64,000 bases of DNA. Source: Nocardia vinacea. Its GTDB lineage: Bacteria; Actinomycetota; Actinomycetes; Mycobacteriales; Mycobacteriaceae. Below the pieces are notes generated by a model. The model worked only from the letters and a program-made list of their open reading frames with translations. It was not told the DNA's origin and searched no databases. The position numbers and the translations under genes were made by a program. The stretch lies in contig NZ_CP109149.1 in NCBI RefSeq assembly GCF_035920345.1, positions 3,782,001-3,846,000 on the forward strand, given 5' to 3'. Positions 34,329-42,542 of the stretch are shown piece after piece. Each line of letters opens with the position of its first letter. Position 1 is the stretch's first letter.

Positions 34329-34333
34329 TGCCC

Positions 34334-34376
34334 GGTGAGTGAGTGACAAACAGTGGCCCTAATCCCGTCACTCACC
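34334..34376 (+). terminator. Hairpin after the SDR gene
   Basis: GGTGAGTGA (34334-34342) pairs with TCACTCACC (34368-34376). It begins five bases after the SDR stop; the loop is long (25 bases) and there is no U-tract, so termination is only likely. Confidence 0.4.
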
Positions 34377-34404
34377 ACTTTCCCCCGCACGTCGCACGCA
34401 CTTT

Positions 34405-34425
34405 TGGCCAACCGGCCAGTAGACT
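34405..34425 (+). promoter_or_regulatory. Promoter and possible auto-operator of the tandem GntR gene
   Basis: TGGCC-AACC-GGCCA (34405-34418) is an inverted repeat lying just upstream of a TAGACT -10 (34420-34425), about 40 bases before the start codon. GntR/FadR repressors often bind such TGG...CCA palindromes at their own promoter. ACCGGCCAG also occurs at 42354-42362, upstream of the P450 operon. Confidence 0.4.
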
Positions 34426-34463
34426 GAGGATCCGCAAAGTCCGCATTGAGGAGTTGGCCCATA

Positions 34464-35975
34464 GTGACTGCCGTCGACGTCGAGCCCGCCGACAGCGAGC
34501 AGGACTCCGACCTCACCACCGTCGAGACCTACGCAGTCGAGACCTACGCACCGGTCGGCAAACTCGCGGCCCAGATCGCCCATCGTATCGAGGCGGATGT
34601 GATGCGCCGCGGCTGGCCGGTGGGCGAGTCCTTGGGATCCGAGGTGGACCTGCGCGAACGCTTCGGGGTCAGCCGCGCGGTACTGCGCGAGGCGGTGCGG
34701 CTGGTCGAACATCACCAGGTCGCCAAGATGCGGCGCGGTCCCAATGGCGGCCTGTTCATCTGCGCTCCTGATGCGGGCCCGGCGACGCGAGCCATGGTGA
34801 TCTACCTCGAGTACGTCGGCACCAGTGTGTCGGACCTGCTGCAGGCCCGGTTATTGCTCGAGCCGATCGCGGCGGGGCTGGCCGCGGAACGGATCACCGA
34901 AGAGGGTATCGATACCCTGCGCACGGCCCTCGAATACGAGGTCCGCCATGCCGACGAACCCGGAGTTCAGTCGCAGGATCCGCTGCATCCGATGCTGGGT
35001 GAATTATCCGGAAATCCGGTGCTGCACTTGTTCATCGATGTGCTGACCCGCCTCACCGCACGATATGCGAACACCTCGCGCCGACTCTCGAAGGCCGAGA
35101 TTCTGAGCTCCAAGGAGACCTCGCGCATCGCGCATCGGGCCATCATCGATGCCGTCATCGATGGCGACGGCGCGCGGGCGCAGACGGATCTGACCGCACA
35201 TCTGGAGTCGGTGGCCGCCTGGATCGAAAAGCACCGGGTACGTCGCGGACCGCGGGTCGCGGGCAATGTGATCGAGCCCGAAATGGTCGAGGGGCCGCGG
35301 GCGAAGCTCGCCGAAGTCGTCGCCGCCAGGATCCACGACGATATCGCCGCGCGCGGCTGGCAGGTCGGCATGGTGCTCGGCTCGGAGACCGATATGCTCG
35401 CCCGCTACGGGATCAGCCGAGCGGTGCTGCGCGAGGCCGTCCGTCTGCTCGAATACCACGCGGTCGCCCAGATGCGCCGCGGACCGGGCGGTGGACTGGT
35501 GGTCACCGAGCCCGAACCGCAGGCCAGCATCGACACGATGGCGCTGTTCCTCGAATACGAAGGCGTCACCGCGGACGATCTGCGAATCGTCCGCAATGCC
35601 ATCGAACTCGGCATCGTCGCCCGGGTGACCGCCCGCTACGCCGACGGCGATAACGAAGTGGCGCAACGTCTCGCGGCGGCGGTCCGGTGGCCGACCGAGG
35701 GTCCGGCCGACGACCCGCGCAAGGCCGACCTCTTCCACACCGAGTTGGCCGATTTGGCCGGCAATCCGGTACTTTCGCTGTTCCTGTCGATCATCACCGA
35801 ACTGTTCCGCCGCCACGCGGCCGGACATGATCAGCCGCTGCCCGGTGACACCGCCGCCGAGGAGGTCGAGCACGTGCACCAGCTCATCCTCGACGCGATC
35901 GTCCAGGGCGACGCCGGAATCGCCCGGCACCGCATGCGCCGCCACCTCGACGCACTCGCTCCTTGGTGGCACTGA
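34464..35975 (+). CDS. Tandem GntR/FadR regulator (HTH-FCD-HTH-FCD)
   Basis: A 503-residue protein made of two complete FadR-type units. Unit 1: winged HTH at about 28-95 (FGVSRAVLREAVRLVEHH, then MRRGPNGGLF) and FCD ligand domain at about 105-235. Unit 2: HTH at about 260-330 (YGISRAVLREAVRLLEYH, then MRRGPGGGLV) and FCD at about 345-495. Ordinary members are about 230-250 residues and work as dimers; one chain here holds both halves. GTG 34464 follows GAGGAG. The N-terminus carries VETYA twice. Ligand is probably an acyl-CoA or organic acid. It stands alone. Confidence 0.9.
   Translation: MTAVDVEPADSEQDSDLTTVETYAVETYAPVGKLAAQIAHRIEADVMRRGWPVGESLGSEVDLRERFGVSRAVLREAVRLVEHHQVAKMRRGPNGGLFICAPDAGPATRAMVIYLEYVGTSVSDLLQARLLLEPIAAGLAAERITEEGIDTLRTALEYEVRHADEPGVQSQDPLHPMLGELSGNPVLHLFIDVLTRLTARYANTSRRLSKAEILSSKETSRIAHRAIIDAVIDGDGARAQTDLTAHLESVAAWIEKHRVRRGPRVAGNVIEPEMVEGPRAKLAEVVAARIHDDIAARGWQVGMVLGSETDMLARYGISRAVLREAVRLLEYHAVAQMRRGPGGGLVVTEPEPQASIDTMALFLEYEGVTADDLRIVRNAIELGIVARVTARYADGDNEVAQRLAAAVRWPTEGPADDPRKADLFHTELADLAGNPVLSLFLSIITELFRRHAAGHDQPLPGDTAAEEVEHVHQLILDAIVQGDAGIARHRMRRHLDALAPWWH
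34521..34550 (+). repeat. Perfect 15-bp tandem duplication in the tandem GntR gene
   Basis: GTCGAGACCTACGCA occurs twice without mismatch (34521-34535, 34536-34550), duplicating VETYA ahead of the first HTH. In frame, so it should be tolerated in this probably disordered N-terminal segment. Confidence 0.85.
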
Positions 35976-36071
35976 ACCTCCAGCCGGACCGAACTCCTCA
36001 GCGCCACTGAAGTTTCGACGACCGGGACGCCGACCACTGGCGTTGCCCGCGTCCCGGCCGCCGGGTCCGGC

Positions 36072-37325
36072 TCAACCGCTGACGCTGAACCGGGCCAGTT
36101 CGTGGGCCACCATGCCGTCCAGATCCGGGGCGGGTGGTGCGGGCAGTTCGACGGCGTGGTCCCGCGTCGGCAACAGCACGACGGCGGTACCGGGTGTGGT
36201 GATCTCACCCCGCTGGTTCTCGCAGCGCACCTCGAGGTGAATCTCGTTGCGCCCGTCCACCTGTCGCTTGTCGACGACCGTGCCGCGCACCCAGGTGGTA
36301 TCGCCGATGTAATTGAATTTGCGGTGCTCGCAGCGCAGTTTCCACAGCCAGCCGTCGTCGCCGACCCAGTCGGTGAGCAGATGGCACAGCCAGGTCTCGC
36401 GCATGCCGCCGTAGTCGTAGGAGTTCGGCAGCCCGAGTTCCTGTGCCCGCGCGGGTTCCCAGTGCAGGCGCTGCACGGTATCCGGAATGTTCAACCCGTT
36501 GGCCGGGTACAGGCCCGGGGCCTTGCGCCGGATATTCGCGGCGATCTTGAATGCGCCCGGCGGGGTGAGCTGCATACCCCAGCCCAGATGCCAGACGACC
36601 ACATCGGTGGTGGTCAGCGGCCCTTTCACCTTGGGCTGCAGCACCTCGCCGACCGCCACGTCCTCCCAGTAGCGCGGTTCGGCGCCGCGCCTGGTCTCGG
36701 CCGCGTACGCCGCGTCGATTTCGGCGAGTTGTGCTGGCGTATACGGGGTTTGCTCCAGTTTCTCTTTGGCCCGCTTATTCGAGGTGTGCCGCTCGGCATT
36801 GATCCAGGTGCCGCGCCGCACAGCGTGCATCTCACCGGATCCGTTGGTGTACAGGTAATCCTGGGTGACGTGCGCGGTGCGGCCGCCGAAGCCGCTGCGC
36901 TTGGGCTGGACGCCGACCTGAGTCTGCAGCACCCGGCTGCGGTCACCGAGGCGCAGCGGCTGCCACCACTCGAATTCCATCACCGCCTGATAGGAGCCCA
37001 GCCCGGCGAAGGGGTCACCCTTCAGCAGTGCCTTGGTTTCGGCGTCCGGCTTCGGTGCGGCATCCTCGCCCATCGTGTAGAGGAAGGTCGGCGGCGCGAT
37101 CAGGGAACCCCAGCGGGTCTGCGCCGCGTAGTCCGGATCGCAGTACAGCGGATTGTCGTCGCCGTAGCCGAATGCGAAGTGGCGCACCCCATCCCAGGTC
37201 ACCTGGTAGTTGTGCGGCGGATTGCGCTGGGGATTCGGTATGCCGAGACGGCGGCGGGACCGCTCGATCGCCTGGTCGGTCAGCACACCGAACTGTTCAG
37301 CGGGCTTGTCCTCGGTGCTCGTCAC
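36072..37325 (-). CDS. Double hot-dog MaoC/FAS1-like dehydratase
   Basis: A 417-residue protein with two hot-dog halves: N-terminal FAS1-like dehydratase domain (HFAFGYGDDNPLYCDPDYA, with RWGSLIAPPTFLYTMG) and a C-terminal hot-dog from about 215 (YWEDVAVGEVLQP, WHLGWGMQLTPPG). Enzymes of this layout hydrate or dehydrate 2-enoyl/3-hydroxyacyl-CoAs, sometimes bulky ones. It follows the ligase at 37348 on the same strand (22 bases), so it is part of that operon. The catalytic Asp/His pair is most likely in GDDNPLY of the N-terminal half. Confidence 0.85.
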   Translation of the reverse strand: MTSTEDKPAEQFGVLTDQAIERSRRRLGIPNPQRNPPHNYQVTWDGVRHFAFGYGDDNPLYCDPDYAAQTRWGSLIAPPTFLYTMGEDAAPKPDAETKALLKGDPFAGLGSYQAVMEFEWWQPLRLGDRSRVLQTQVGVQPKRSGFGGRTAHVTQDYLYTNGSGEMHAVRRGTWINAERHTSNKRAKEKLEQTPYTPAQLAEIDAAYAAETRRGAEPRYWEDVAVGEVLQPKVKGPLTTTDVVVWHLGWGMQLTPPGAFKIAANIRRKAPGLYPANGLNIPDTVQRLHWEPARAQELGLPNSYDYGGMRETWLCHLLTDWVGDDGWLWKLRCEHRKFNYIGDTTWVRGTVVDKRQVDGRNEIHLEVRCENQRGEITTPGTAVVLLPTRDHAVELPAPPAPDLDGMVAHELARFSVSG

Positions 37326-37347
37326 AGATCCTCCTCGATCGTTGCGG

Positions 37348-38844
37348 TCAGGCCGTCGTGCGTTCGGCGAGTCGGGCTCGCACGATATCCAGTAGCTCCA
37401 CGCGGCTCACTTTGCTCGACGGTGTGCGCGGCAATGCGTCGAGCACGAGGATGTGCGCGGGCACTTCGTAGGGCATCAGCTGAGTACGGCAGAGGGCGAC
37501 GAGTTCGGCAACCGCGGGCGGCGTGCGTCCGGGTTCGACTTCGACCGCCGCCACCGGCACCGAGCCGAGCCGCGGATCGGGCAGACCGGCGACGGCTGCC
37601 TCCCGCACCGCGTCGTGCGCTTCGAGCACGCGCTGGACCGTCTCCGGCTGCACCTTGAAGCCGCCGCGGATGATGGCGTCATCGGCGCGCCCTTCGATCC
37701 ACAGGAAGCCGTCCGCGTCGATCCGGGCCAGATCACTGGTGCGCACCCACACCGTGCCGCCCTGCGCGGTCTGCTCGGTGCGGACCTCGAGCCGTCCGGT
37801 CTGCCCGGTCGGCAGTTCGCTGCCGTTCTCGTCTGTCACCCGGAGCTCGACGCCGTCCAGGGCGCGGCCGGTACTGCCGACCTTGCGATCCCACCACTGC
37901 TCGTGCATCGGCAGCGTCCACCCGGCGACCGCACCGGCGAATTCGGTTGCGCCATATGTCATCAGGACGCGCAGACCGTATTTCTGAAAGAACGCGTCGG
38001 CGAGTTCCGGCGGGCAGGGCGCGGTGCCGGAAGTGACCACCTGCAGGCTCGCCAACCGCTGCTTCGGCACATCGGCCTCCAGCACGGTGCGCAGCGCCGC
38101 GGGCACCAAGCTGACCGCTCGCAGTTCGTGGCGTTCCACCGCACGCAGCCACGGCTCCAGGGCGAATTTGGACATGAGGATCATCCGGCGGCCGGTGGCC
38201 AGGCAGGCCAGTGCCCGCCACAGTCCGCCGATATGCACCAGCGGCGCGGATACCAGTGCCGCCGACCGCGTCAGCAGCCGACCCGGCTTCGGCGTCTGCC
38301 CGCCCGAAGCGAGCGCCTGGTCGAGCTGTCCGACCCGCAGGTGCACCCGCTTCGGCGGACCGGTCGTGCCGGAGGTGAGCATTTCGACGGCCACGCCCGG
38401 ATTGGCCGGTGCGTCGGGTGCGGCGGTTCCACCCGCCGGACGCAGTGCCCCGTCCGCGCCGAGTTCCACAGCGAGGCCGTGCGCGGTCACCGCGGCGAGT
38501 ACGCCCGTACGAGCCAGCGCCTCCGCCCCGGCGATAACGACGGGGAGCTCGCAGCGGGCGATATCGGCCGCGAGTCGGGCCGCGGGCTGCAGCGGACTGA
38601 GCATCACCACACAGCGCCCGGAGGCGATCACGGCGGCGACCACCGCGACATGTTCGGGCCGGTTCTCCAACACCACGCCCACGCGCGCGTCGGCATGCAG
38701 ACCCGCGGTATCGAGCACACCGTTCACCGTCCGCGCCGTCTCCTGGACCATGCCCCAGGTCCACCAGCGCTCCTCGTGCTCGATGGCCTCGGCATCGGCG
38801 GGCGCCTCGGCGAGCAACAGGGACAGTCGGTCGCGAATTCCCAT
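37348..38844 (-). CDS. Divergent acyl-CoA ligase with altered P-loop and C-terminal motif
   Basis: A 498-residue ANL-family protein. P-loop is TSGTTGPPKR, with Arg in place of the last Gly, and the C-terminal catalytic segment is PSSK (Lys near 478) where most ligases have GK. YGATEFAGAV, DDAIIRGGFKVQPE and RTSDLARID are otherwise typical. The lysine is kept, so it is probably active on an unusual acid. A close paralogue with the same changes lies at 63315-64000. It precedes the hot-dog dehydratase and follows an acyl-CoA dehydrogenase remnant whose stop is four bases before the start. Confidence 0.87.
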   Translation of the reverse strand: MGIRDRLSLLLAEAPADAEAIEHEERWWTWGMVQETARTVNGVLDTAGLHADARVGVVLENRPEHVAVVAAVIASGRCVVMLSPLQPAARLAADIARCELPVVIAGAEALARTGVLAAVTAHGLAVELGADGALRPAGGTAAPDAPANPGVAVEMLTSGTTGPPKRVHLRVGQLDQALASGGQTPKPGRLLTRSAALVSAPLVHIGGLWRALACLATGRRMILMSKFALEPWLRAVERHELRAVSLVPAALRTVLEADVPKQRLASLQVVTSGTAPCPPELADAFFQKYGLRVLMTYGATEFAGAVAGWTLPMHEQWWDRKVGSTGRALDGVELRVTDENGSELPTGQTGRLEVRTEQTAQGGTVWVRTSDLARIDADGFLWIEGRADDAIIRGGFKVQPETVQRVLEAHDAVREAAVAGLPDPRLGSVPVAAVEVEPGRTPPAVAELVALCRTQLMPYEVPAHILVLDALPRTPSSKVSRVELLDIVRARLAERTTA

Positions 38845-38848
38845 GTGA

Positions 38849-38926
38849 TCAGCCTTTCGGAAGGCCGAGCACCTGCTCGGCGAGAACGTTGGTCATGGTG
38901 TTCGACTCCGTGCGATAACGCCGCAT
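38849..38926 (-). pseudogene. C-terminal remnant of an acyl-CoA dehydrogenase
   Basis: Minus-strand codons 38926-38849 encode a 25-residue tail, RYRTESNTMTNVLAEQVLGLP plus two residues (split: RYRTES, then TNVLAEQVLGLPKG), ending in TGA. It matches the C-terminal EIQRN-x-IAExVLGLP region of FadE proteins, including the one at 19478. Nothing upstream continues it. The stop lies four bases before the ligase start, the spacing expected of an intact FadE-FadD pair, so a large 5' deletion is likely. A functional mini-gene cannot be excluded but is improbable. Confidence 0.55.
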
Positions 38927-39320
38927 CGGGCCGTCGCTCGGACCACTCCGTGTGCGCGGAGATCGAGTCCACGAGCTCACCGTCGAGATAAGAGTACACT
39001 GATTTATTGGATCGAACAGACAACCGGGGAGCCTGATAGATCACATCCGTGACGTGAACATGGAGCTGTCGGCTACAGAATCTCCCCTCTGTGCCGCACG
39101 ATTCGAGCATTGTTCAGTCAATCGCAACGCCAGGTCGGATGGCGGCGAACTGATGCGACACACCAACGCGCTATCGCTCAGCGATCTATTTCAGGGCACC
39201 GATATGGCGGGCGACCAACTATTGCGCCGATGTCTATCTGCGAGTCGCTACGAGAAGACTTGGCGCAGTGCGGATTCCAGGCCGGGGCGAACACCGTCGG
39301 CGCCCCCCGGCCCGAACCGC
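38927..39320. other. Intergenic region with a recurring promoter element
   Basis: About 390 bases without a recognisable gene. AAGAGTACACTG at 38991-39001 is a member of the AGTATACT family; read on the minus strand it offers TGTACT as -10 for the ligase operon. The rest may contain more decayed sequence of the lost acyl-CoA dehydrogenase gene, but I cannot identify any. Confidence 0.4.
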
Positions 39321-40436
39321 TCAGATACCGACGAGGTCGGCCAGCCGCGCCCGATGCGAAGCCGGGCCGCCGAACAGCTGCTCGGACGACTTCGCGCGCT
39401 TCAGATACAGGTGCGCGTCATGCTCCCAGGTGTATCCGATGCCGCCATGGATCTGGATGTTCTCCTTGGCCGCATGGGTGCCGACCTGCGAGCAGTACGC
39501 CGCCGCCAATGCCGCGGCCGTCGGCAGCTCGGTCGAACCGGCGGCCGCCACGGTCGCGGCATGGTAGGCGGCCGAGCGTGCGGCCTCCACCTCGAGCAGC
39601 ATGTCCGCGCACTTGTGTTTGACGGCCTGGAATGAGCCGATCGGCCGGTCGAACTGAACCCGGATCTTGGCGTATTCGACCGCGGCGTCCAGACATGCCT
39701 GCGCCACACCGACCTGCTCGGCGGCCAGCGCGACGACCGCGAGATCGAGAACGCCCTGCAGGTATGCCGACGCATCAGTAGGTGGGCTGATCCGTTGCGC
39801 CACAGCGTCGTTCAGGTCGATCTTGGCCAGACGGCGGGTCGGATCGAGTGTCTCCAACCGGGTTCTGGTCACCCCGGCCGCAGTTCCGTTCACAGCGAAC
39901 AGTCCGACTCCGGCCTCGCCGCCTGCCACGACGAGCAGCAGGTCGGCCGAGTCGCCGTCGACGACGAACATTTTGGTGCCGGACAGAGTCCAGGTCTCGC
40001 CCACCCGCGTCGCCACGGTGGTGACGTCCGCGAGCCGCCACGAGCCGCTCTCCTCGGCCAGCGCCAGTGTCGCGGTCAGCGACCCGTCGGCGAGCGCGGG
40101 CAGCCAGCGCGCCTTGGCCGCCTCGTCACCGCAAGTGGCGAGCGCCTGACCGGCGAGTGCGACCGTCGCGAAATACGGCGACGGCAACAGCGCTCGCCCC
40201 ATCTCCTCGAGCACGATGCCCAGCTCGACCGGTCCGCCGTCGGAACCGCCGTACTCCTCCGGCAGTGCCAGGCCGTGCAGGCCGAGTTGCTCGGCCATCT
40301 GCTGCCACACCGCGGGATCGTGACCGGGTTCGGTTTCCATCCAGTGCCGCACCGCCGCGCTCGGCGATTTGTCCGCCAGGAATCTCCGCACGGTAGCGCG
40401 GAGTTCTTCCTGCTCCGCCGTGAACGAGAAGGCCAT
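39321..40436 (-). CDS. Acyl-CoA dehydrogenase, small subunit type
   Basis: A 371-residue flavoprotein: FSFTAEQEELRATVRRFL, LPEEYGGS, IQIHGGIGYTWEHDAHLYLKRA. The C-terminus reads SSEQLFGGPASHRARLADL, with neither EGT nor a substitute Glu, as in the non-catalytic or small subunits of heteromeric steroid acyl-CoA dehydrogenases. The large partner is not next to it; the FadE proteins at 19478 and 32188 are candidates. ATG 40436 overlaps the VOC gene stop (TGATG); GTG 40439 is an alternative. Last gene of the P450-VOC operon. Confidence 0.9.
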   Translation of the reverse strand: MAFSFTAEQEELRATVRRFLADKSPSAAVRHWMETEPGHDPAVWQQMAEQLGLHGLALPEEYGGSDGGPVELGIVLEEMGRALLPSPYFATVALAGQALATCGDEAAKARWLPALADGSLTATLALAEESGSWRLADVTTVATRVGETWTLSGTKMFVVDGDSADLLLVVAGGEAGVGLFAVNGTAAGVTRTRLETLDPTRRLAKIDLNDAVAQRISPPTDASAYLQGVLDLAVVALAAEQVGVAQACLDAAVEYAKIRVQFDRPIGSFQAVKHKCADMLLEVEAARSAAYHAATVAAAGSTELPTAAALAAAYCSQVGTHAAKENIQIHGGIGYTWEHDAHLYLKRAKSSEQLFGGPASHRARLADLVGI

Positions 40437-40918
40437 CACTGCAGCTTCGAGCGCAGGTAGACGTCGAAATCGGGCATCCGCGACCGGTCCACGATCTCGA
40501 GCCGCACACCCGAAGGCGACAGGTGATAGGCGAAGATCGACGGCTCGCCGTCGACCACCGCGCAGGCTTCCAAGGCGAACCCCGCCGCCGCCAACCGCTT
40601 CGATGTGGTCGCGACGTCATCGCAGAAGTAACCGAGATGGTGCGTCGCGACGTGCGGCGGCGCCGCCGTCCACGGCGTCCCGGGGATCTCCTGCACCAGT
40701 TCGATGTGCGGGGCGTCGAGCGAATACGTGAAGCTGAGCTGCATCACCCGCTCACCGTCGGCCAGCCGGACCGGCACCTCGACGGTCTGGGTCGCGGTCC
40801 ACCGGTAGCCCGCGAGCTCGGTCATCCGTGTCTTCCATGCCTCGATGTCCGGCACCACGATCCCGGTGTGGTAGAGATCCGCAGCGCGAAGTATTTGTGT
40901 CACAGTGGAATTCGTCAT
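40436..40918 (-). CDS. VOC-superfamily (glyoxalase-fold) protein
   Basis: A 160-residue protein with paired beta-alpha-beta-beta-beta modules: DLYHTGIVVPDIEAWKTRM (N-terminal metal His), IELVQEIPG (Glu), THHLGYFCDDVATTSKRLAAAGF (second His) and VRLEIVD (Glu). These four ligands fit a 2-His-2-Glu metal site as in glyoxalase I and methylmalonyl-CoA epimerase. ATG 40918 is five bases after the P450 stop. A metal-dependent epimerase or isomerase acting on an intermediate is likely; the exact reaction is unknown. Confidence 0.82.
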   Translation of the reverse strand: MTNSTVTQILRAADLYHTGIVVPDIEAWKTRMTELAGYRWTATQTVEVPVRLADGERVMQLSFTYSLDAPHIELVQEIPGTPWTAAPPHVATHHLGYFCDDVATTSKRLAAAGFALEACAVVDGEPSIFAYHLSPSGVRLEIVDRSRMPDFDVYLRSKLQ

Positions 40919-40923
40919 GGCGG

Positions 40924-42123
40924 TCACCACTCCAATCGCAGCGACTGGATGCCGTACATATTGCCGTGCTGCGAAAGCTCCTGTCCGTCCACGATCCGAT
41001 ACTCCGGAATCCGCTTGTGCCACTCCTCGACCGCGACATTGAGCTCCAAGCGCGCCAGATGCGAGCCGAGGCAACGGTGCGGACCCGAGCCGAAGGCGAT
41101 GTGGTTGGTCGCGGTGCGGTGCAGATCCACCTCCAGCGGATTCTCGAACCGCTCGGGATCGCGATTGGTGACCGCCAGCGGCAGCATCACCATCTCGCCC
41201 GCCTTGACCGGGCAACCACCGATCTCGGTGTCCTGCATAGCTTTCCGCGCGGGCACCACGAACGAGTAGACGCGCAGGATCTCCTCGACGCTCATCGCGA
41301 TCAGCGACGGGTCGGCGATGATCGCTTCGCGCTGCTCCGGATGGGTGGCGAAGTGATAAAGGGCCCAGCCGATGGAGATCGGGACCGTATCGAAGCCCGC
41401 CTGGAACAGCAGAATGCAGAATGCGTGCATATCCGCATCGCTGATCGGCTCGCCATCGATCTCGTAATCCAGTGCACGCGAGAGCAGATCGTCGCGCGGG
41501 GCCTCGCGCCGCAGTGCGATCTGCTCGTCGAAGTAGTCCGACACGGCCCGCATCGCGGCGAGTTGTCTGGCCCCCTCCGGATCCTCGTCATAGGGCAGGT
41601 GCAGCATGTCGTGCACCCAGTCCAGGAAGATGGGCAGATCCGCCTCGGGCAGGCCGACCAGCCGCATGAAGATGATGGTCGGGAACCGGCGGGCGAATTC
41701 GTCCAGGACATCGGCACTGCCGCTGTCCTCGAGCTGATCGATCAGCTCGATCGCGACCTGCCGGATCTCCTCCTCTCGGGCGGCGATGGTCTTCGGGGAG
41801 AAGTCATTGCCGAGCAGTCGCCGCCATTTCGTGTGCACAGGCGGATCGAGCATCTCCGGAATCCACAGGAAACGGGGATTCGGCTCGAGCGCGGTCACCG
41901 AGGTGTTCGAGAAGGTTCGCCAGTCCTGCAGCGCCTCCTGCACCGCCCGGCCCTCCGTGACGACCCAGTATCCGCGCGCGATGGTGCTGCGGAATCCGGA
42001 ATGGGTGCGGGCGACTTCATCCCATCGCTGCTGATGACTCAGGACCGGACCGCCGAGCCGGTTGTCGAAGTGATACGCGGGGACACCCTCGTAGGTGCCC
42101 TCGGGCTCGAGCGCAGTACTCAT
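40924..42123 (-). CDS. Cytochrome P450
   Basis: A 399-residue soluble P450: I-helix AGFDT (242-246), ExxR (EILR, 281-284), heme loop FGSGPHRCLGSH with cysteine 351. The I-helix lacks the acidic residue before the threonine pair only in that His is Phe; the D/T pair is present. It has no ferredoxin or reductase gene beside it, so it must borrow electrons, for example from the proteins at 12445/16133 and 14929. First full gene of the operon with the VOC protein and the small acyl-CoA dehydrogenase, suggesting hydroxylation followed by CoA-level steps. Confidence 0.92.
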   Translation of the reverse strand: MSTALEPEGTYEGVPAYHFDNRLGGPVLSHQQRWDEVARTHSGFRSTIARGYWVVTEGRAVQEALQDWRTFSNTSVTALEPNPRFLWIPEMLDPPVHTKWRRLLGNDFSPKTIAAREEEIRQVAIELIDQLEDSGSADVLDEFARRFPTIIFMRLVGLPEADLPIFLDWVHDMLHLPYDEDPEGARQLAAMRAVSDYFDEQIALRREAPRDDLLSRALDYEIDGEPISDADMHAFCILLFQAGFDTVPISIGWALYHFATHPEQREAIIADPSLIAMSVEEILRVYSFVVPARKAMQDTEIGGCPVKAGEMVMLPLAVTNRDPERFENPLEVDLHRTATNHIAFGSGPHRCLGSHLARLELNVAVEEWHKRIPEYRIVDGQELSQHGNMYGIQSLRLEW

Positions 42124-42194
42124 GACTGCGCCTCGCTGTCGCCCGGCTCCGTCATGACCACTGACGTGGCTGTGCCTATTGCTCGCTCGCTCAT
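42120..42194 (-). CDS. Possible 24-residue leader peptide coupled to the P450 gene
   Basis: ATG 42194, preceded by AGAGAGGATC, opens a 24-codon frame (MSERAIGTATSVVMTEPGDSEAQS split at SVV) whose TGA overlaps the P450 ATG (ATGA). The overlap and ribosome-binding site suggest translational coupling. It has no recognisable domain and may be a chance frame. Confidence 0.3.
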   Translation of the reverse strand: MSERAIGTATSVVMTEPGDSEAQS

Positions 42195-42542
42195 CGCTGA
42201 TCCTCTCTGGAAGGCCGCCGCGCCGGGCGCTGTATTCGCGTCTCCGCGGGCCGGTGGGCGTTGCGACCGCACCCGTGCCGCGTCGCAGCCTCGTAGTACG
42301 TCATGCGCATACCGTGACCCGGCATGCCTCGACTCGTCGTGCTGGTCCAATATACCGGCCAGCCCTTATTTCGTAACCTCTTTTGCCTAGCGTCGACGAA
42401 TTCTTGCTCGTCACCCTCTGAAACAACTCGCAATTAGCAGCCTATTTGATGGCGGATGCGAGTCGGGGCGCTATCCCATGGGATGGACGTTCAGCTTCGA
42501 AGAGGACACTTTTCCTTCCGCATGCCTGCGATGCGGAAGCGA
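42195..42542. promoter_or_regulatory. Intergenic region: P450 promoter and hairpin
   Basis: TATATT on the minus strand at about 42350-42355 can serve the P450 operon; it is flanked by CTGG...CCAG, and ACCGGCCAG here (42354-42362) repeats the half-site at the tandem GntR promoter. CTTCCGCAT (42515-42523) and ATGCGGAAG (42531-42539) form a nine-base stem right after the CoA-transferase stop and may end its transcript. No gene seen in these 348 bases. Confidence 0.4.
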
